Source: Theropithecus gelada (taxonomy: Eukaryota > Chordata > Mammalia > Primates > Cercopithecidae). Taken from it: a stretch of DNA of 64,000 nucleotides. Below, in pieces: positions 1-10,450 of this stretch. Location: positions 25,990,167 to 26,054,166 of the forward strand of contig NC_037670.1 in the NCBI RefSeq assembly GCF_003255815.1. The letters are read 5' to 3'. The notes below the pieces were generated by a model. That model was not told the DNA's origin and did no database searches. It worked only from the letters and a program-made list of their open reading frames with translations. Within the stretch, counting starts at the first letter, position 1. Every line of letters starts with the position of its first letter. Made by a program: the position numbers and the translations under genes.

Positions 1-561
1 TCTAATCATGTTCCTTCCTTTCTCAAAAACTCACAGGCTTTCCATTTCCGAATCTACAAAATCCCAACCCTGAGCGTGGCGGGGAAGACTGACAAGCACT
101 GGCCCCAACCTCTCTTTCCAGCCTTGACCCTTTCCGTGACCCCGCCTGTGACCCTCATACTTTCTGTTTTAGTTTCACTAAACACCTGCTATTTCCTGAA
201 ACTGGATCTTTGAATGTGCTGTTCCCATCCCTGATTATTCCCCACCCCCACATTTTCCATCTGATGCCTTCTCAGTGGCTCAGTGTCGGTCAGTTCTCTC
301 CTCTCCTCAGGAAGCCTTGCTGATGTCTCCACGTGGAATCTCCCTGTTTACAGCTTTTATGGTGCTATTTCTAAATCTCTGTGCATCACCCTGTGCGACT
401 GTTTTTATGTTTCTTCACTGACTCTGCACCCAGAAAGCAGGATTACTATTTTACTTGTTCCGTGTCAGGCCTGGGAGAATAATGTGCACTCATATTTATG
501 ACTGAACATACATTTCTGTCTCATGGGACTTGGGGAATTTGTAGCAATTAAGAAATGGTGA
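1..561. other. Unique sequence, no gene seen
   Basis: No repeat family or coding exon is recognisable. The only sizeable frame (283-501, plus) is 72 codons, has no recognisable domain and sits in ordinary non-coding composition. Confidence 0.6.
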
Positions 562-690
562 AGCCAGGCTCAGTGGCGCACGCATGTAGTCCCAGCTATT
601 CGGGAAGCTGAAGTGGGAGGATCGCTTGAGGCCTGAGCAACATAATGAGACCCCGTCGCTTAAAAAAAAAGAAAAAAAGAGAAAGAGAAA
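562..690 (+). repeat. Free left Alu monomer (FLAM-like), internally deleted
   Basis: The sequence starts 'gccaggctcagtggcgcac' and runs through the 7SL-like left monomer (tagtcccagctattcggg, gggaggatcgcttgagg). It then jumps to 'gagcaacataatgagacccc' and an A-rich tail with G interruptions. There is no right monomer. A stretch between 'cttgagg' and 'gagcaac' is missing compared with the usual monomer, so it is a damaged copy. It could also be a truncated AluJ. Confidence 0.7.
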
Positions 691-1061
691 TGACAAGTGT
701 TGAATTAGGGACATAGCGTGGTTTGGTGGAAAGAATAATTCAGAGACTTTGGGACTTCGGGGCTCACTTCTGCCTTTGCTGAATTCTTTCCTTTTGGTAA
801 GTCTCCAGGCCTTTCTTCTTCCTTCCCCTTCCAGGTCCAAGAGATGTGATGTAGGCTGTGTAAGGCTCATCAGCCATGCGAGAGTAGCAATGGTGGCCCA
901 GGCCCCAACTATAGGAGCTGAGAGACAGGCGACCACACCACATTACAGGAGGGTGAGAGGAACAGATGTGGAGAGGTTCTGAACTTGTAGGTCAAAATAT
1001 GAAATTCAAAAGAATACCCCAAAAATCTTAGAAAATTTTGTAAAGGAAAACAGATTTATTA
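691..1061. other. Mostly unique; weak MIR-like stretch
   Basis: Around 715-800 there is weak resemblance to a plus-strand MIR (a 'gtggaaagaataattcagagactttg' type core split by changes). The frames here lack known domains. No exon is supported. Confidence 0.4.
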
Positions 1062-1893
1062 TTACGCACACAAAAAGATGCCCAACATCAGTAGCCATCA
1101 GGGAGATGGCAATCAAAGTCACAATGAGATGCCACCTCACACCCGGGGCTGTCAGAAAAAAGAGGCAGTAACAAGTGTTGGCAAGGATGTGGAGACATTG
1201 GAATTCTCCCACACTGTTGGTGGGAATGTAAAATGGAGCAGCTGCTTTGGAAAACAGGCAGCGCCTTACAAGGTTAAACACAGAGTTAACCATGTAATAC
1301 AGCAGCTCTGCTCCTAGACACCTACCCAAGAGGGATGAAAACGGAGGTCCACACAAAAACATGAATGTGAATATTTATGACATCGTGCTTCATGACAGCC
1401 AAAAGGTGGGAACAACCCAAATGTCCATCAGCGGATGAATGGATAAATAAAATGTCTATTCATACGATGGAATATTATTCAGCCGTAAAAAGGAATGCAG
1501 TACTGATGCCTGCAGTACTGATGCATGCTGCACCGTGGATGAACCTTGAAAACGTTATGCTAAAATGAAAGAAGTCAGACACAGAGGAAGAGCACATGTT
1601 GTGTGATTTCATTTATAGGAAATGCCTAGGATAGGCAAATCCATGGAGATAGTAAGTATAATAGATTAGTGGTTGCCAGGAGACTGGTTGGTGGGGGGTG
1701 GAGGAGACAGGAATGGGGAGTGGCTGCTAACGTGTGAGGGACTTCTTTTGGGGGTGATGAATCTGGAATTAGTAGTAATGGTTGTACAACTTTGTGAAAA
1801 TATCAAGACCGCTGAGTCTTGTACTTTGAAAGGGTGAATTTATGGTATTTGAATTATGTCTCAGTAAAGCTGTTATTTTTAAAAAGACAGGTG
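1062..1893 (+). mobile_element. Old L1 (L1M) 3' portion
   Basis: The sequence follows the end of L1 ORF2 and the 3' UTR: 'gatgcccaacatcagtagcc', 'tcacaatgagatgccacctc', 'tgttggtgggaatgtaaaat', 'atgtccatcagcggatgaat', then 'attagtggttgccaggagac' and the closing 'gaattatgtctcagtaaagc'. Indels and stops abolish coding. A small direct repeat (gcagtactgatgc twice, about 1497-1526) is local to this copy. The 3' UTR resembles L1MB/L1MC-type mammalian elements, older than the Alus. Confidence 0.85.
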
Positions 1894-1960
1894 GTTCAGA
1901 AATTCTAAAGCTTGTGTCAGAAGTGATGTAAGAGGGAGGCACTCTTAAAAGAAAGTGTAA

Positions 1961-2250
1961 GCAAACGAACACAGGAACAGAAAACCAAATGTTCTGTGTT
2001 CTCACTTGTAAATAGGAGCTAAATAATGAGAACCAGTGAGCACAAAGAGGGGAACAATGGGTCCTGGGGCCTACCGGAGGGTAGAGGGTGAGAGGAGGGA
2101 GAGGATCAGGAAAAAATCTATTGGGTACTAGTCTTAGTACCTGGGTGACAGGATGGTCTGTACACCAAATCTCTGTGACACGGGTTTGCCTGTATTAACA
2201 AACCTGCACATGTACCCCTGAACCTAAAAGAAAAGTTTAAAAAGAAAAAA
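1961..2250 (+). mobile_element. 5'-truncated primate L1 (L1P) 3' end with target-site duplication
   Basis: It carries the classic primate L1 tail: 'aacacaggaacagaaaacca', 'gaacaatgggtcctggggcc', 'aacaaacctgcacatgtacc', then an A-rich end. A 14-bp direct repeat flanks it ('aaaagaaagtgtaa' ending at 1960 and 'aaaagaaagtataa' near 2247-2260). That shows insertion by target-primed reverse transcription into the DNA beside the older L1. Only the last roughly 290 bp of the element arrived. Confidence 0.88.
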
Positions 2251-2259
2251 GAAAGTATA

Positions 2260-2484
2260 ACAAACATCTCTTGGTGAAAGAATATTTCCATATCTGGAAG
2301 CACCTGAGAGCTTGATGGACCACATAGGTAACTACTCACAGGGACGTTACCTGGACAAAGGGCGGAGTCTCTTGTGGTGGGGGCGGAAGGGGAGGGCTAT
2401 GGAGATTGTAGGATCCAGAATTTTCTCGTGGTTGCCTTCATTTGGGCTTTAGAGGCATTGCCTGTGCTAAAAGGTAGGTTATAT
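2260..2484. other. Unique sequence
   Basis: No repeat or exon recognised. A 'ttatataagc' TATA-like string occurs just downstream at about 2479, but nothing else supports a promoter. Confidence 0.5.
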
Positions 2485-2600
2485 AAGCTCTATAATGAGA
2501 GGGACTGCATTTCATTCCACTTTGTCATATCCTGTCTCCCAGCCCTTAGCACAGAACCTGGTCAGCGTTCCATAAATGTCTGTTGAAATAAAATGAAGTA
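2485..2600 (+). repeat. L2 LINE 3' end fragment
   Basis: The fragment reads 'agagggactgcatttcattc', then 'cccttagcacagaacctggt', then the 'ataaatgtctgttgaa' ending. This follows the L2 3' terminal pattern (small-exon-like 'agcacagtgcctggcacatagtaggtgctcaataaatatttgttgaa') with heavy divergence. Confidence 0.7.
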
Positions 2601-3249
2601 ATTTTTCTGTCAACATAACCACCATTGGGAGAGGTGAAAAATTGAGAAAATGAATAGAATGTGTTTAACTTATTTTCACACTCATTTTATTGAAGCTCTC
2701 TGTAAAAATAAACCCAGGTGGACGGTAATTGATTGAGTGATAATTTCTAAGTAGCAAAGTGTTAAAGTAGATAAGTGCCTCCTACTGTGGAGAAACTGCC
2801 TGGCCAAAATCTGAACTGCTGAGGCGTTTATTTTAACACTGGGAAACATTTATTACCCTAAACTTGTTTCCATTCATACACAGCATCTATCATACCAGAT
2901 GTGCCGTGTCTAAACTAGACATGGTTTAGAAAATGCAGTAATCCCTCTCTATCAGGTGAATTTCTAAGAGAAATACTTTTTCCTTTTTATTTATTGCTTT
3001 TTTTCTTCAGCCTCTCCTTCTTCCAAAATAAAAGGAAAGTTGCAGTTTAGCCTAGTTTATTTGACTTACACAAAAATTAACGTTAAATTACAGTGCATTT
3101 CAATTAAAAGTAATAATTAAAATTTGAACATCTCCAAGTAAAACTTGAACTTGGGACCTTATTAACAATAAAACATCAGCAGCTTTCTCTGCACGTTGAT
3201 CTGACCAGTCCTGGCCACTTTTAGTGGCTAGTTTGGGGAATTAGCCTGA
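2601..3249. other. Unique AT-rich sequence
   Basis: No coding frame above 60 codons and no recognisable repeat. The composition is AT-rich. Confidence 0.55.
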
Positions 3250-3321
3250 CTTCCTGGAGGGTGTGGCTTCCTGGAGGGGTGTGGCTTCCTGGAGGGGTGT
3301 GGCTTCCTGGAGGGGGCATGG
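3250..3321. repeat. 18-bp tandem repeat, about four copies
   Basis: The unit 'cttcctggaggggtgtgg' begins at 3250, 3267, 3285 and 3303. The first copy is 17 bp and the last is altered (gggggcatgg). Copies two and three are identical. Each complete unit contains a CACCC-box complement (ggtgtgg) and an ETS-type core (cttcct). That is a sequence property, not evidence of binding. Confidence 0.9.
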
Positions 3322-3324
3322 CTT

Positions 3325-3512
3325 TGGAGTCTGATCACCCTGGCTTGAGTCCTGCTCTGCCACTAACTAGCTGGCTGACCTTGGGGAGGTTATGTGATCT
3401 CTCTCTGCTTAGTTTCCTCATTTGAAAAAAAGGAATAGTAATGCCTACTCAGAATAAGGATGAAATCAAACCCTATATTAGACACATCAGAGCAGGTGCT
3501 CAATTAAAATTA
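3325..3512 (+). repeat. MIR SINE
   Basis: It follows the MIR core in order: 'ctggcttgagtcctgctctg', 'ccactaactagctggctgac', 'cttggggaggttatgtgatc', 'agtttcctcatttgaaaaaa', ending in a degraded 'gcaggtgctcaattaaaatt'. It is a nearly full-length ancient SINE. Confidence 0.88.
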
Positions 3513-4300
3513 ACCCCTCCTGCTGCAACTTATACTATTTATAGGGTGCATGTGTGCACACATGGAGGGAACCCGAGCATTCTTGTCCAGCTAATTCTGA
3601 CCTAGAGCCTGCTATAGAGTGGATTCTGCATGAATATTGATTAAGTAAATATGTGACCTGAAAGGAGCAATTTCAGGATGTCCTTAGGCCAGTGTATCCT
3701 TAGGCAGCCAGAAGCCTCCAGTGGTGTAACTGATTATTGCGAGACCGTCTTCTTCCCCATCTCCTTGTCACTGTGCCTGAGCGCCCGCCTGAGCAGCACT
3801 GCTGCGGAAGGCTTCCCCACAAACATGTATGGGAACGGTGGTTTGTGAAACCCACCTTGGGACCACTTCTATTCCTTATTGAAAATCCTACAATTTTATT
3901 TTAAATGAAACGCGAAACGTTGAGGGATACTCCTGGGTTTGGAGTTGGATGACCTTCAACCCCAAGACAACGTGTATGAAAGTCACTGCTCTGTGCAGCA
4001 AGGCCACTCCAGCTATGGTTTTGAGACAGACTTTTGAAACTGAAAGATGGAAATCTTCCATCTTCCTGCCTCTGCAAAACTCAGTCCACTTACACAAAAG
4101 AACAAGACTACAGTTGTCCTGCTCCCCTCTCCTGTTGCGGACCTGTGGGGGTCCCGGTGGAGTTCGCAGAGTGGGGAGAGCTGAGGGTGCAAGGCCAGAC
4201 TCAGAACAATGGATTCTTCAGCTTAGAAACCATTTGTGATTCTAGGAGAACCAAGTCAGGAAAGGAAGAATGCCAGGACAAAAGACAAAAAACTCCAAGC
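3513..4300. other. Unique sequence
   Basis: Frames at 3949-4303 overlap in two phases and have no recognisable domain. I see no splice-bounded exon. Confidence 0.5.
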
Positions 4301-4587
4301 TGACCATCCCAGCACTTTGTGGCTCAAGCCTCTAATCCCAGCACTTTGGGAGGCCGAGGCGGGCAGATCACGAGGTCAGGAGTTTGAGACTAGCCTGACC
4401 AACATGGTGAAACCCCGTCTCTACTAAAAGTACAAAAATTAGCTGGGCTTGGTGGCACACGCCTGTAATCCCAGCTACTCAGGAGGCTGAGGCAGGAGAA
4501 TCGCTTGAACTCGGGAGGTGGAGGTTACAGTGAGCCAAGATCGCGCCACTGCACTCCAAAAACAAAACAAAACAAAAACCAAACAAA
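4301..4587 (+). mobile_element. Alu (AluS-type) with target-site duplication
   Basis: Both monomers are present from 'ggctcaagcctctaatccca' to 'cgcgccactgcactcca', where the right monomer is cut short and joins an A-rich (aaaac)n tail. The repeat 'aaaaactccaagc' flanks it (about 4288-4300 and 4586-4598). The first bases of the Alu head are replaced by 'tgaccatcccagcactttg', an altered 5' end. Confidence 0.9.
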
Positions 4588-4599
4588 AAACTCCAAGCC

Positions 4600-5029
4600 A
4601 AACATTGGGTGACTTAGGGGCCTCAGAGGAGGTGTAGCCTGTAGATGACAAACCTGGTAGGAAATCCTGTCCCAGTGGTTCCCAGCCTGTTGCAGATGTC
4701 CCAAGCCTGGGGAGGGGGTGATGCACAAGGAGTATTTGGGGACAGGCTCACTCTGCAAATGGGGGTCATTTAGCCTCTGGTGCGTTGTGCATGGGCTTCC
4801 TCTTCACCTGGAAGGCTCTTGCCTGCACAGCTGCATGACCTGCTCCCTGTCTCCTGCAGATGCCCAGAGGTCCTCATGGCAGGGCAGGCTCCCTCCCAGC
4901 CTGACAACAGCAGCCACCACCTCACTGCAGGCACCCTCCATCCACGATTCTTCAAGGCCTCCTCTGCTCTTGATGTATTGCGTTCTTTAACATCTGTCTC
5001 CCTCTCTATCACTTAAACATTACAAAGTC
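4600..5029. other. Unique sequence
   Basis: Several overlapping frames of 77-90 codons on both strands (4475-5016) are mutually incompatible and match nothing I recognise. No exon is supported. Confidence 0.5.
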
Positions 5030-5110
5030 AAGAACTTTGCTCACTGCTGTATCCCTGGAACTTGGATGAGACAGAGGCACAGTAAATATTTGTTGAGTGA
5101 GTGGATGCAT
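5030..5110 (+). repeat. L2 LINE 3' end fragment
   Basis: 'ttgctcactgctgtatccct' followed by 'cagtaaatatttgttgagtg' matches the terminal part of L2. Confidence 0.7.
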
Positions 5111-5518
5111 TTAATAAACATATTCAGTGCTGTTTCAATTGTTTCCCCCCAATCTTCTGTTTTCTGTAAGACATTGATCTTTCCAACCTCAGTTTTAGCA
5201 GTCATGGCATCTCTTGGAAATAAGGCTTGGTGGTTAGCACAGAGTCCCATCTTGAAATTTCAAGTAGTGTTTAGCTAGCAGCTCATTGTGGAATTATCCG
5301 TCTTTTAGAGATGTATCCGAAAGGACTCCAGATAAATGAATTAATTAAATATTAAAATACAATTGAGGAGGAGAGGATAAAGTGGATATTTAGTCATGCT
5401 CTTGATGAGATAAGATTTCTTAAGTTTAGGGGCAATGAAAGAGGTTTTTATCAAATCTTGATGACTTTAAATATCTAATGAAAATGTTTAAAATATAATA
5501 AAAAATAAACAAGATCCT
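5111..5518. other. Unique AT-rich sequence
   Basis: No repeat or gene recognised. It ends in the Alu target 'aacaagatcct'. Confidence 0.5.
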
Positions 5519-5816
5519 GGCGGGGCGCAGTGGCTCACACCTGTAATCCCAACACTTTGAGAGGCTGAGGCAGGCGAATCATTAGGTCAGGAGTTCAAGA
5601 CGAGCCTGGCCAACATGGTGAAACCTTGTCTCTATTAAAAATACAAAAATTAACCGAGTGTGGTGCCACACACCTGTAGTCCCAGCTACTCGGGAGGCTG
5701 AGGCAGGATAATCACTTGAACCTGGGAGGCGGAGGTTGCAGTGAGCCGAGATTGCGCCACTGCACTCCAGCCTGGGTGACAGAGTGAGACTCCATCTCAA
5801 AAAACAAACAAAAAAC
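5519..5816 (+). mobile_element. Alu (AluS-type), full length
   Basis: It runs from 'ggcggggcgcagtggctcac' through both monomers to 'gagactccatctcaaaaaac' and an A-rich tail. The flank 'caagatcct' before and 'caagaccct' after is a slightly diverged target-site duplication. Confidence 0.95.
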
Positions 5817-7335
5817 CAAGACCCTAAATTAAATGATGGCCAGCTAAAAACTGGGCTTTTATGGAGAAAACAGGATCACTCTGCTTTGATGAGGGGAGCT
5901 TGGATGAAGCCACCAGAACTTGGGCCACTGAGATGCCGTCCTAGGAGTGGGAGCTCTGAGCGTGAGCCCCAGCGAGGGCCCTGGAAGTTTTGGGTGGGTA
6001 AACAAAGGAGGGCCAATGTGGGGACATTGGCATGACGGCTCATCTTCTTACCAAGCCTTACTAAGACCGCTGGTATCATTGGTAACCTAGCTGGACTTCC
6101 TCAAGTAGTACACAAATGAAAGAGCAAACAGCATGAATCCTCGTGACCCTCTTCGGAAGAGGACTAGTGATGAGAGGCTAGCAAGGAGATGGAAGTTCTC
6201 TGTATCTCTTCTACCTCACTCCTGCCTTCTGCCATTCCACCTACAGCTTTGGAATAGGATCGAACAGACAGAAAGGTTCGAGAAAGGGAAGGAGAAAGGA
6301 TCTTGAAGGTTTGTTCTTGTTCTCCTTTGGGAATATCGCTGGAGCAACTGACCTAGAACTAGAATACCTGGCTTGAGTTTTGAAAAGGCAGTGTTGAACA
6401 AGAGATAAGCAGTCCTGATACGTGTTTTCAAACAGACCTCCATATTAGAGAAGACTTTTAAAAAGGTCGTTTGACCTGTTTTGGTAGAGGCATTTATTGC
6501 TTTGCATGGCGCCGTGTAAACTGAAACTTGTACATATCAGAACAGTGTCCTCACTTTACACAGTTTGCAATGGACGTGCATGACTTTCAGTTAACGTGGG
6601 ACCAAGCAAAGGGAGAGCTGCCTGTATTAACAAATGACTAAATTTAAGGTAATCAAAGTAAGATGCTGCCTGGGGAAATTACCTTGTATGTATGTCTGTG
6701 TGTGCGTGTGTGTGGTTTTACGTGCTAGTAAATCTTAGTTCCTTTAGTTCCTTTGCGCTGGTTTTCTGATTTCAGAATACATTAGCCGTTTCATGCACTG
6801 GCTCATACCTGCCTCATAACTCGAGGCGAGGGAACATGATCCCTAGATGTGGTTTTCTCTTAACTAGGTGATTATTGGTGGTGGGTGCTGTTTGGGCATT
6901 CATTTTTTTCCCTTCCTTCTATTTTTCTTTTTGTTGCTGGGGGGACTGTATTACCTTACCTGATGATATACTTCCTAGAACAGTTTATGTTTTTATGCTT
7001 TCTTAGGGTGTTAATTGGGTCTGGAGGGTTTCAAAGGACTACTATTGGCATGGTATGTGGTATTTATGTCTTTTCGACCCATAGAAGCCATGGTATTTAT
7101 TTGCAATCTGAGATAGATTCTGTTTTGGAAAGTCTCACCTATATTCATTGCCCATTTGCGTGTCCTTTAAAATGAAAGCCTTCCGCAGTCTAAATGCCAG
7201 AAGCGTTCTGATACTTCATAGCTGTTTTAACACTGTAGGAGTCCCACCAAGATGTTCTGGCCTACCTTTTTTCCTTCCAGTTCTCTTCCATGTGAGCAAG
7301 TCTGGAGTAGTGGTTTTCAACCAAATTTGACCCAT
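5817..7335. other. Unique sequence, no gene
   Basis: About 1.5 kb without recognisable repeats, apart from a short mixed TG run near 6688-6714. Frames (5784-6035, 6216-6443, 6885-7175) lack domains. Confidence 0.5.
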
Positions 7336-7721
7336 GCTTTAAAAAAGCTTTTTGAAATATAAACCACATCCCATATAATTCAGTCACTTAAACCGTACAA
7401 TTAATTCAGTGATTTTTAAAATTATATTCTCACTTGTGTGACCATCACCACACTCAAATTTAGAACTTTTTAAAAATCTCCCCAAAAAGAAACCCCGTAC
7501 CCATTAGCAGTCACTCCCCTTCCCCCTGCCCTCCACCCACCAGCCCTGTGTGTCACCATCTACTTTCTGTTTCTATGGATTTGCCTATTCTGGACATTTC
7601 ATAGCAATGGAATCGTATAACATGTGGCCTTTCACCTCTGGCTTCTTTGACCTCGCATAGTATTTTCAAGATTCACCCATGTTGTAGCATGTCCATATCT
7701 CTTTTTGTAACAAATATTTTG
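7336..7721 (-). mobile_element. Old L1 (L1ME-type) 3' end, antisense
   Basis: Read on the plus strand it is the complement of an L1M 3' region: 'ttgtgtgaccatcaccacac', 'aaaagaaaccccgtacccat', 'tatggatttgcctattctgg', 'cccatgttgtagcatgtcca'. The following Alu interrupts it. Confidence 0.85.
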
Positions 7722-8021
7722 GGCCAGGTGTGTGGGCTAACACCTGTAATCCCAGCACTTTGGGAAGCCCAGGAGGGAAGATCACTTGAGCTCAAGAGTT
7801 TGAGACCAGCCTGGGAAACACAGAAAAACCTTATCTCTACAAAAAAAATGCAAAAATTAGCCAGGTGTGGTGGTGTGCACCTGTGGTCCCAGCTACTTGG
7901 GAGGCTGAGATGGGAGGCTTGCCTGAGCCTGGGAGGCAGAGGTTGCAGTGAGCCATGATTGTGCCACTGTATTACTCCAGCCTGGACAATAGAGCGAGAT
8001 CCTATCTACAAACAAGCAAAC
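7722..8021 (+). mobile_element. Alu (AluJ-type)
   Basis: Both monomers are present with many old substitutions ('ggccaggtgtgtgggctaac' to 'cctggacaatagagcgagat'). The flank 'acaaatattttg' before and 'gcaaacattttg' after looks like a target-site duplication. It is the left arm of a tail-to-tail inverted pair. Confidence 0.92.
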
Positions 8022-8046
8022 ATTTTGTACTGCCACCTTTAACTTC

Positions 8047-8342
8047 TTTTTTTTTTTTTTGACAGAATTTCACTCTGTTGCCCAGGCTGGAGTGCAGTGG
8101 TGTCATCTTGGCTCACTGCAACCTCCACCTGCCTGGTTCAAGCAGTTCCTCTGCCTCAGCCTCCTGAGTAGCTGGGATTACAGGCACACACCATCATGCC
8201 CAGCTAATTTTTTTGTATTTTTAGTAGAGACAGGGTTTCACCGTGTTGACCAGGCTGGTCTTGAACTCCTAACTTCAGGCAATCAACCTGCCTCGGCCTC
8301 CCAAAGTGCTGGGATTACAGGCATGAGCCATCATTCCCAGCC
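8047..8342 (-). mobile_element. Alu (AluS-type), antisense
   Basis: It starts with the T-run and 'gacagaatttcactctgttg' and ends 'gccatcattcccagcc'. It is full length. About 25 bp separate it from the opposite-facing Alu upstream. Confidence 0.95.
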
Positions 8343-8916
8343 AACCTCTTGAAGTTGAATTTATACATTATATAAACTATGCAGATAATTCTAAAAACCA
8401 ATATAGAAATAAAAAGTTAAAGAAAACAATATACATCTAAATATGTGCTCATATCTGTTCAAGAATATGTAATGAAATAGACACATGCACCTCTACAAAA
8501 AAAAATCATGAATGTGATGGCTGCAAGGTCTTGGGCAGCCTAGACACCATGAATAGTGTAGCCTGAGATGACCTGGTCTCAGAGTGGGAAACAGCTTGTG
8601 CTTGTATGGACTTTACCCAACTGCCCCTTGATTTACATGGTGGTCCTATCTTTGGAATATTTGGAGTTTAATACCGCTGTACAGAAAGGACTTTCTGTTT
8701 ATCCGCAAAAATATAATCAGATTCTCAAGTCAGATCATTGTGAATAAGTATTTCATCTAAATGAGTGTCCAGTGGAATGTTAAAAATTTGTTTTAATAGT
8801 GGGAGAATCTCGTTGTCCAGGGCTGACCTTGTGTGTTACAAGACACCATGCATCCTTGGCCCCTCTGAGCACTAAATTCTAGTCATTGTGACAACCAGAA
8901 AAATAGAGTTCTGAAA
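8343..8916. other. Unique sequence
   Basis: No repeat or gene recognised. Confidence 0.5.
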
Positions 8917-8936
8917 TGTCCCCTAGGGGGCAGTCC
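8917..8936 (+). promoter_or_regulatory. Candidate CTCF-type motif
   Basis: 'tcccctagggggcagtc' fits the CTCF core (C C N S T/C A G R K G G C R S) closely, in plus orientation, in unique DNA. A match by eye says nothing about occupancy. Confidence 0.4.
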
Positions 8937-9277
8937 TGCACACACAGAGGACCTCGCTGTGGGGTCCTTCCTGTGACCTCTGCTTCTTCAGTGCACTCAG
9001 TACTTAAGCTTTTCCCCACCTTGAACTGGTTGAATTATTAGTCTTACTCTCATAAACAGGAGGAAAACCAGCACCTGAGAAGTCACTCCCCCTGCAGAGC
9101 TCCAAGGATCTGTACAGTCTGCACTTCCTTTTGATGCTTGTCTTACTGTTCCCTGTTAAAATGAGGTTTTTAAATGAACATCGCTCTAAGCGTCCTTCCC
9201 CGTGCCCCAGAAGTGTCTGTCTCTGGTAGGAAACCTGGGAGCTTTCTCCCTGTGGTAGAGTAATAGGGTGCCGTTAT
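8937..9277. other. Unique sequence
   Basis: No repeat or gene recognised. Confidence 0.5.
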
Positions 9278-10450
9278 AGCGGTGGTTGTTCAATGTTCTT
9301 AGTTGTGTACCCCTAAAATAATTTTGAAAATCTGTAAATCCCCTTACACGTGTTTAAGCTGACATCTAACCGTTTTCATCAAAAGTTTAATTCTGGGTAT
9401 GATTTTTAACATATGACAAATATTGACGTTCAAAGAGTCTCATGTCTTTCTAAAATTTATCCAGTGAATTTAAATGCCATACCTATTTGATGCCTGCCAT
9501 TATCCATTAAAAGTTATATGAAACTCTTTTTTTTTTTTGAGACGGAGTCTCGCTCTGTCGTCCAGGCTGGAGTGCAGTGGCCAGATCTCAGCTCACCACA
9601 AGCTCCGCCTCCTGGGTTTATGCCATTCTCCTGCCTCAGCCTCCCGAGTAGCTGGGACTACAGGCGCCGCCACCTCGCCCGGCTAGTTTTTTGTATTTTG
9701 TAATAGAGACAGGGTTTCACCGTGTTAGCCAGGATGGTCTCGATCTCCTGACCTCGTGATGCGCCCATCTCGGCCTCCCAAAGTGCTGGGATTACAGGCT
9801 TGAGCCACCGCGCCCGGCCGAAACTCTTTTTTAATAGTCAAAATTTTACATTGTTATTTTATCTTTTTGAACTCATATTTCCATTCTTCTTCCCCATAGA
9901 GTGATATACTAATATAACCCATTTTTGTGCTTGAAAAGTCTTTTATTAATTACTCCAGGATACTTTTCTACGACAAAAACAAATGTTAATTCCATTTGGA
10001 TGGAATTGATTTTTAAAAACAGCATTGCCACTCAGTTTTTTTGAAATGATTGCAAGTTATATGCCAAAAATTGTATTGCATTCTCATCAACGATTATTTT
10101 TATTGACTTATCAGTTAATAACTCAGTTAGGTCCTCCTTCAGTTTTGTTGAAAGCAAAGAACTGGAACCCACCTGATTTATGAGAGAATCTGTTACTTTA
10201 TTAATTCACTTTATTAATATCTGAAGGATCGTTAAGAGACTTTACTGTGACTTATCAAATTGTTATCATTATACCTGTTAATGCTTTATTTAAAGACATT
10301 TATGCTGTACTTAAAATTAGTTGAGAAAATGGAAATGGTTAATTTTAATACTACCTTATCAATATAATAGCATACTTTTTAAAGAAAATACTTGTATTTT
10401 ATCCCATGTTTTAAACATAGTGCTATAAAAACCTTGATCTGCGGGTTTTT
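9278..10450. repeat. Possible hAT-type DNA transposon fossil, interrupted by an Alu
   Basis: 'ggtggttgttcaatgttctt' followed by 'agttgtgtacccctaaaata' and 'attttgaaaatctgtaaatc' resembles the terminal part of hAT-Charlie-type elements. The AT-rich DNA on both sides of the Alu at 9527 may be its body. I cannot find the other terminal repeat, so the right limit is a guess. Confidence 0.3.
9527..9819 (-). mobile_element. AluY of the Old World monkey (AluYR) type
   Basis: It is full length, with 'gagacggagtctcgctctg' at the left and 'cgcgcccggcc' at the right. Diagnostic variants are 'gtggccagatctc', 'cctcgcccggctagtttttt' and 'caggcttgagccaccgcgcc'. The perfect repeat 'gaaactctttttt' (9520-9532 and 9820-9832) flanks it. 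Low divergence and an intact target-site duplication indicate a young insertion. Confidence 0.93.

Noticed and set aside
2470..2500. TATA-like 'ttatataagc' as a promoter
   Set aside because: No initiator, CpG context or downstream transcript unit is visible.
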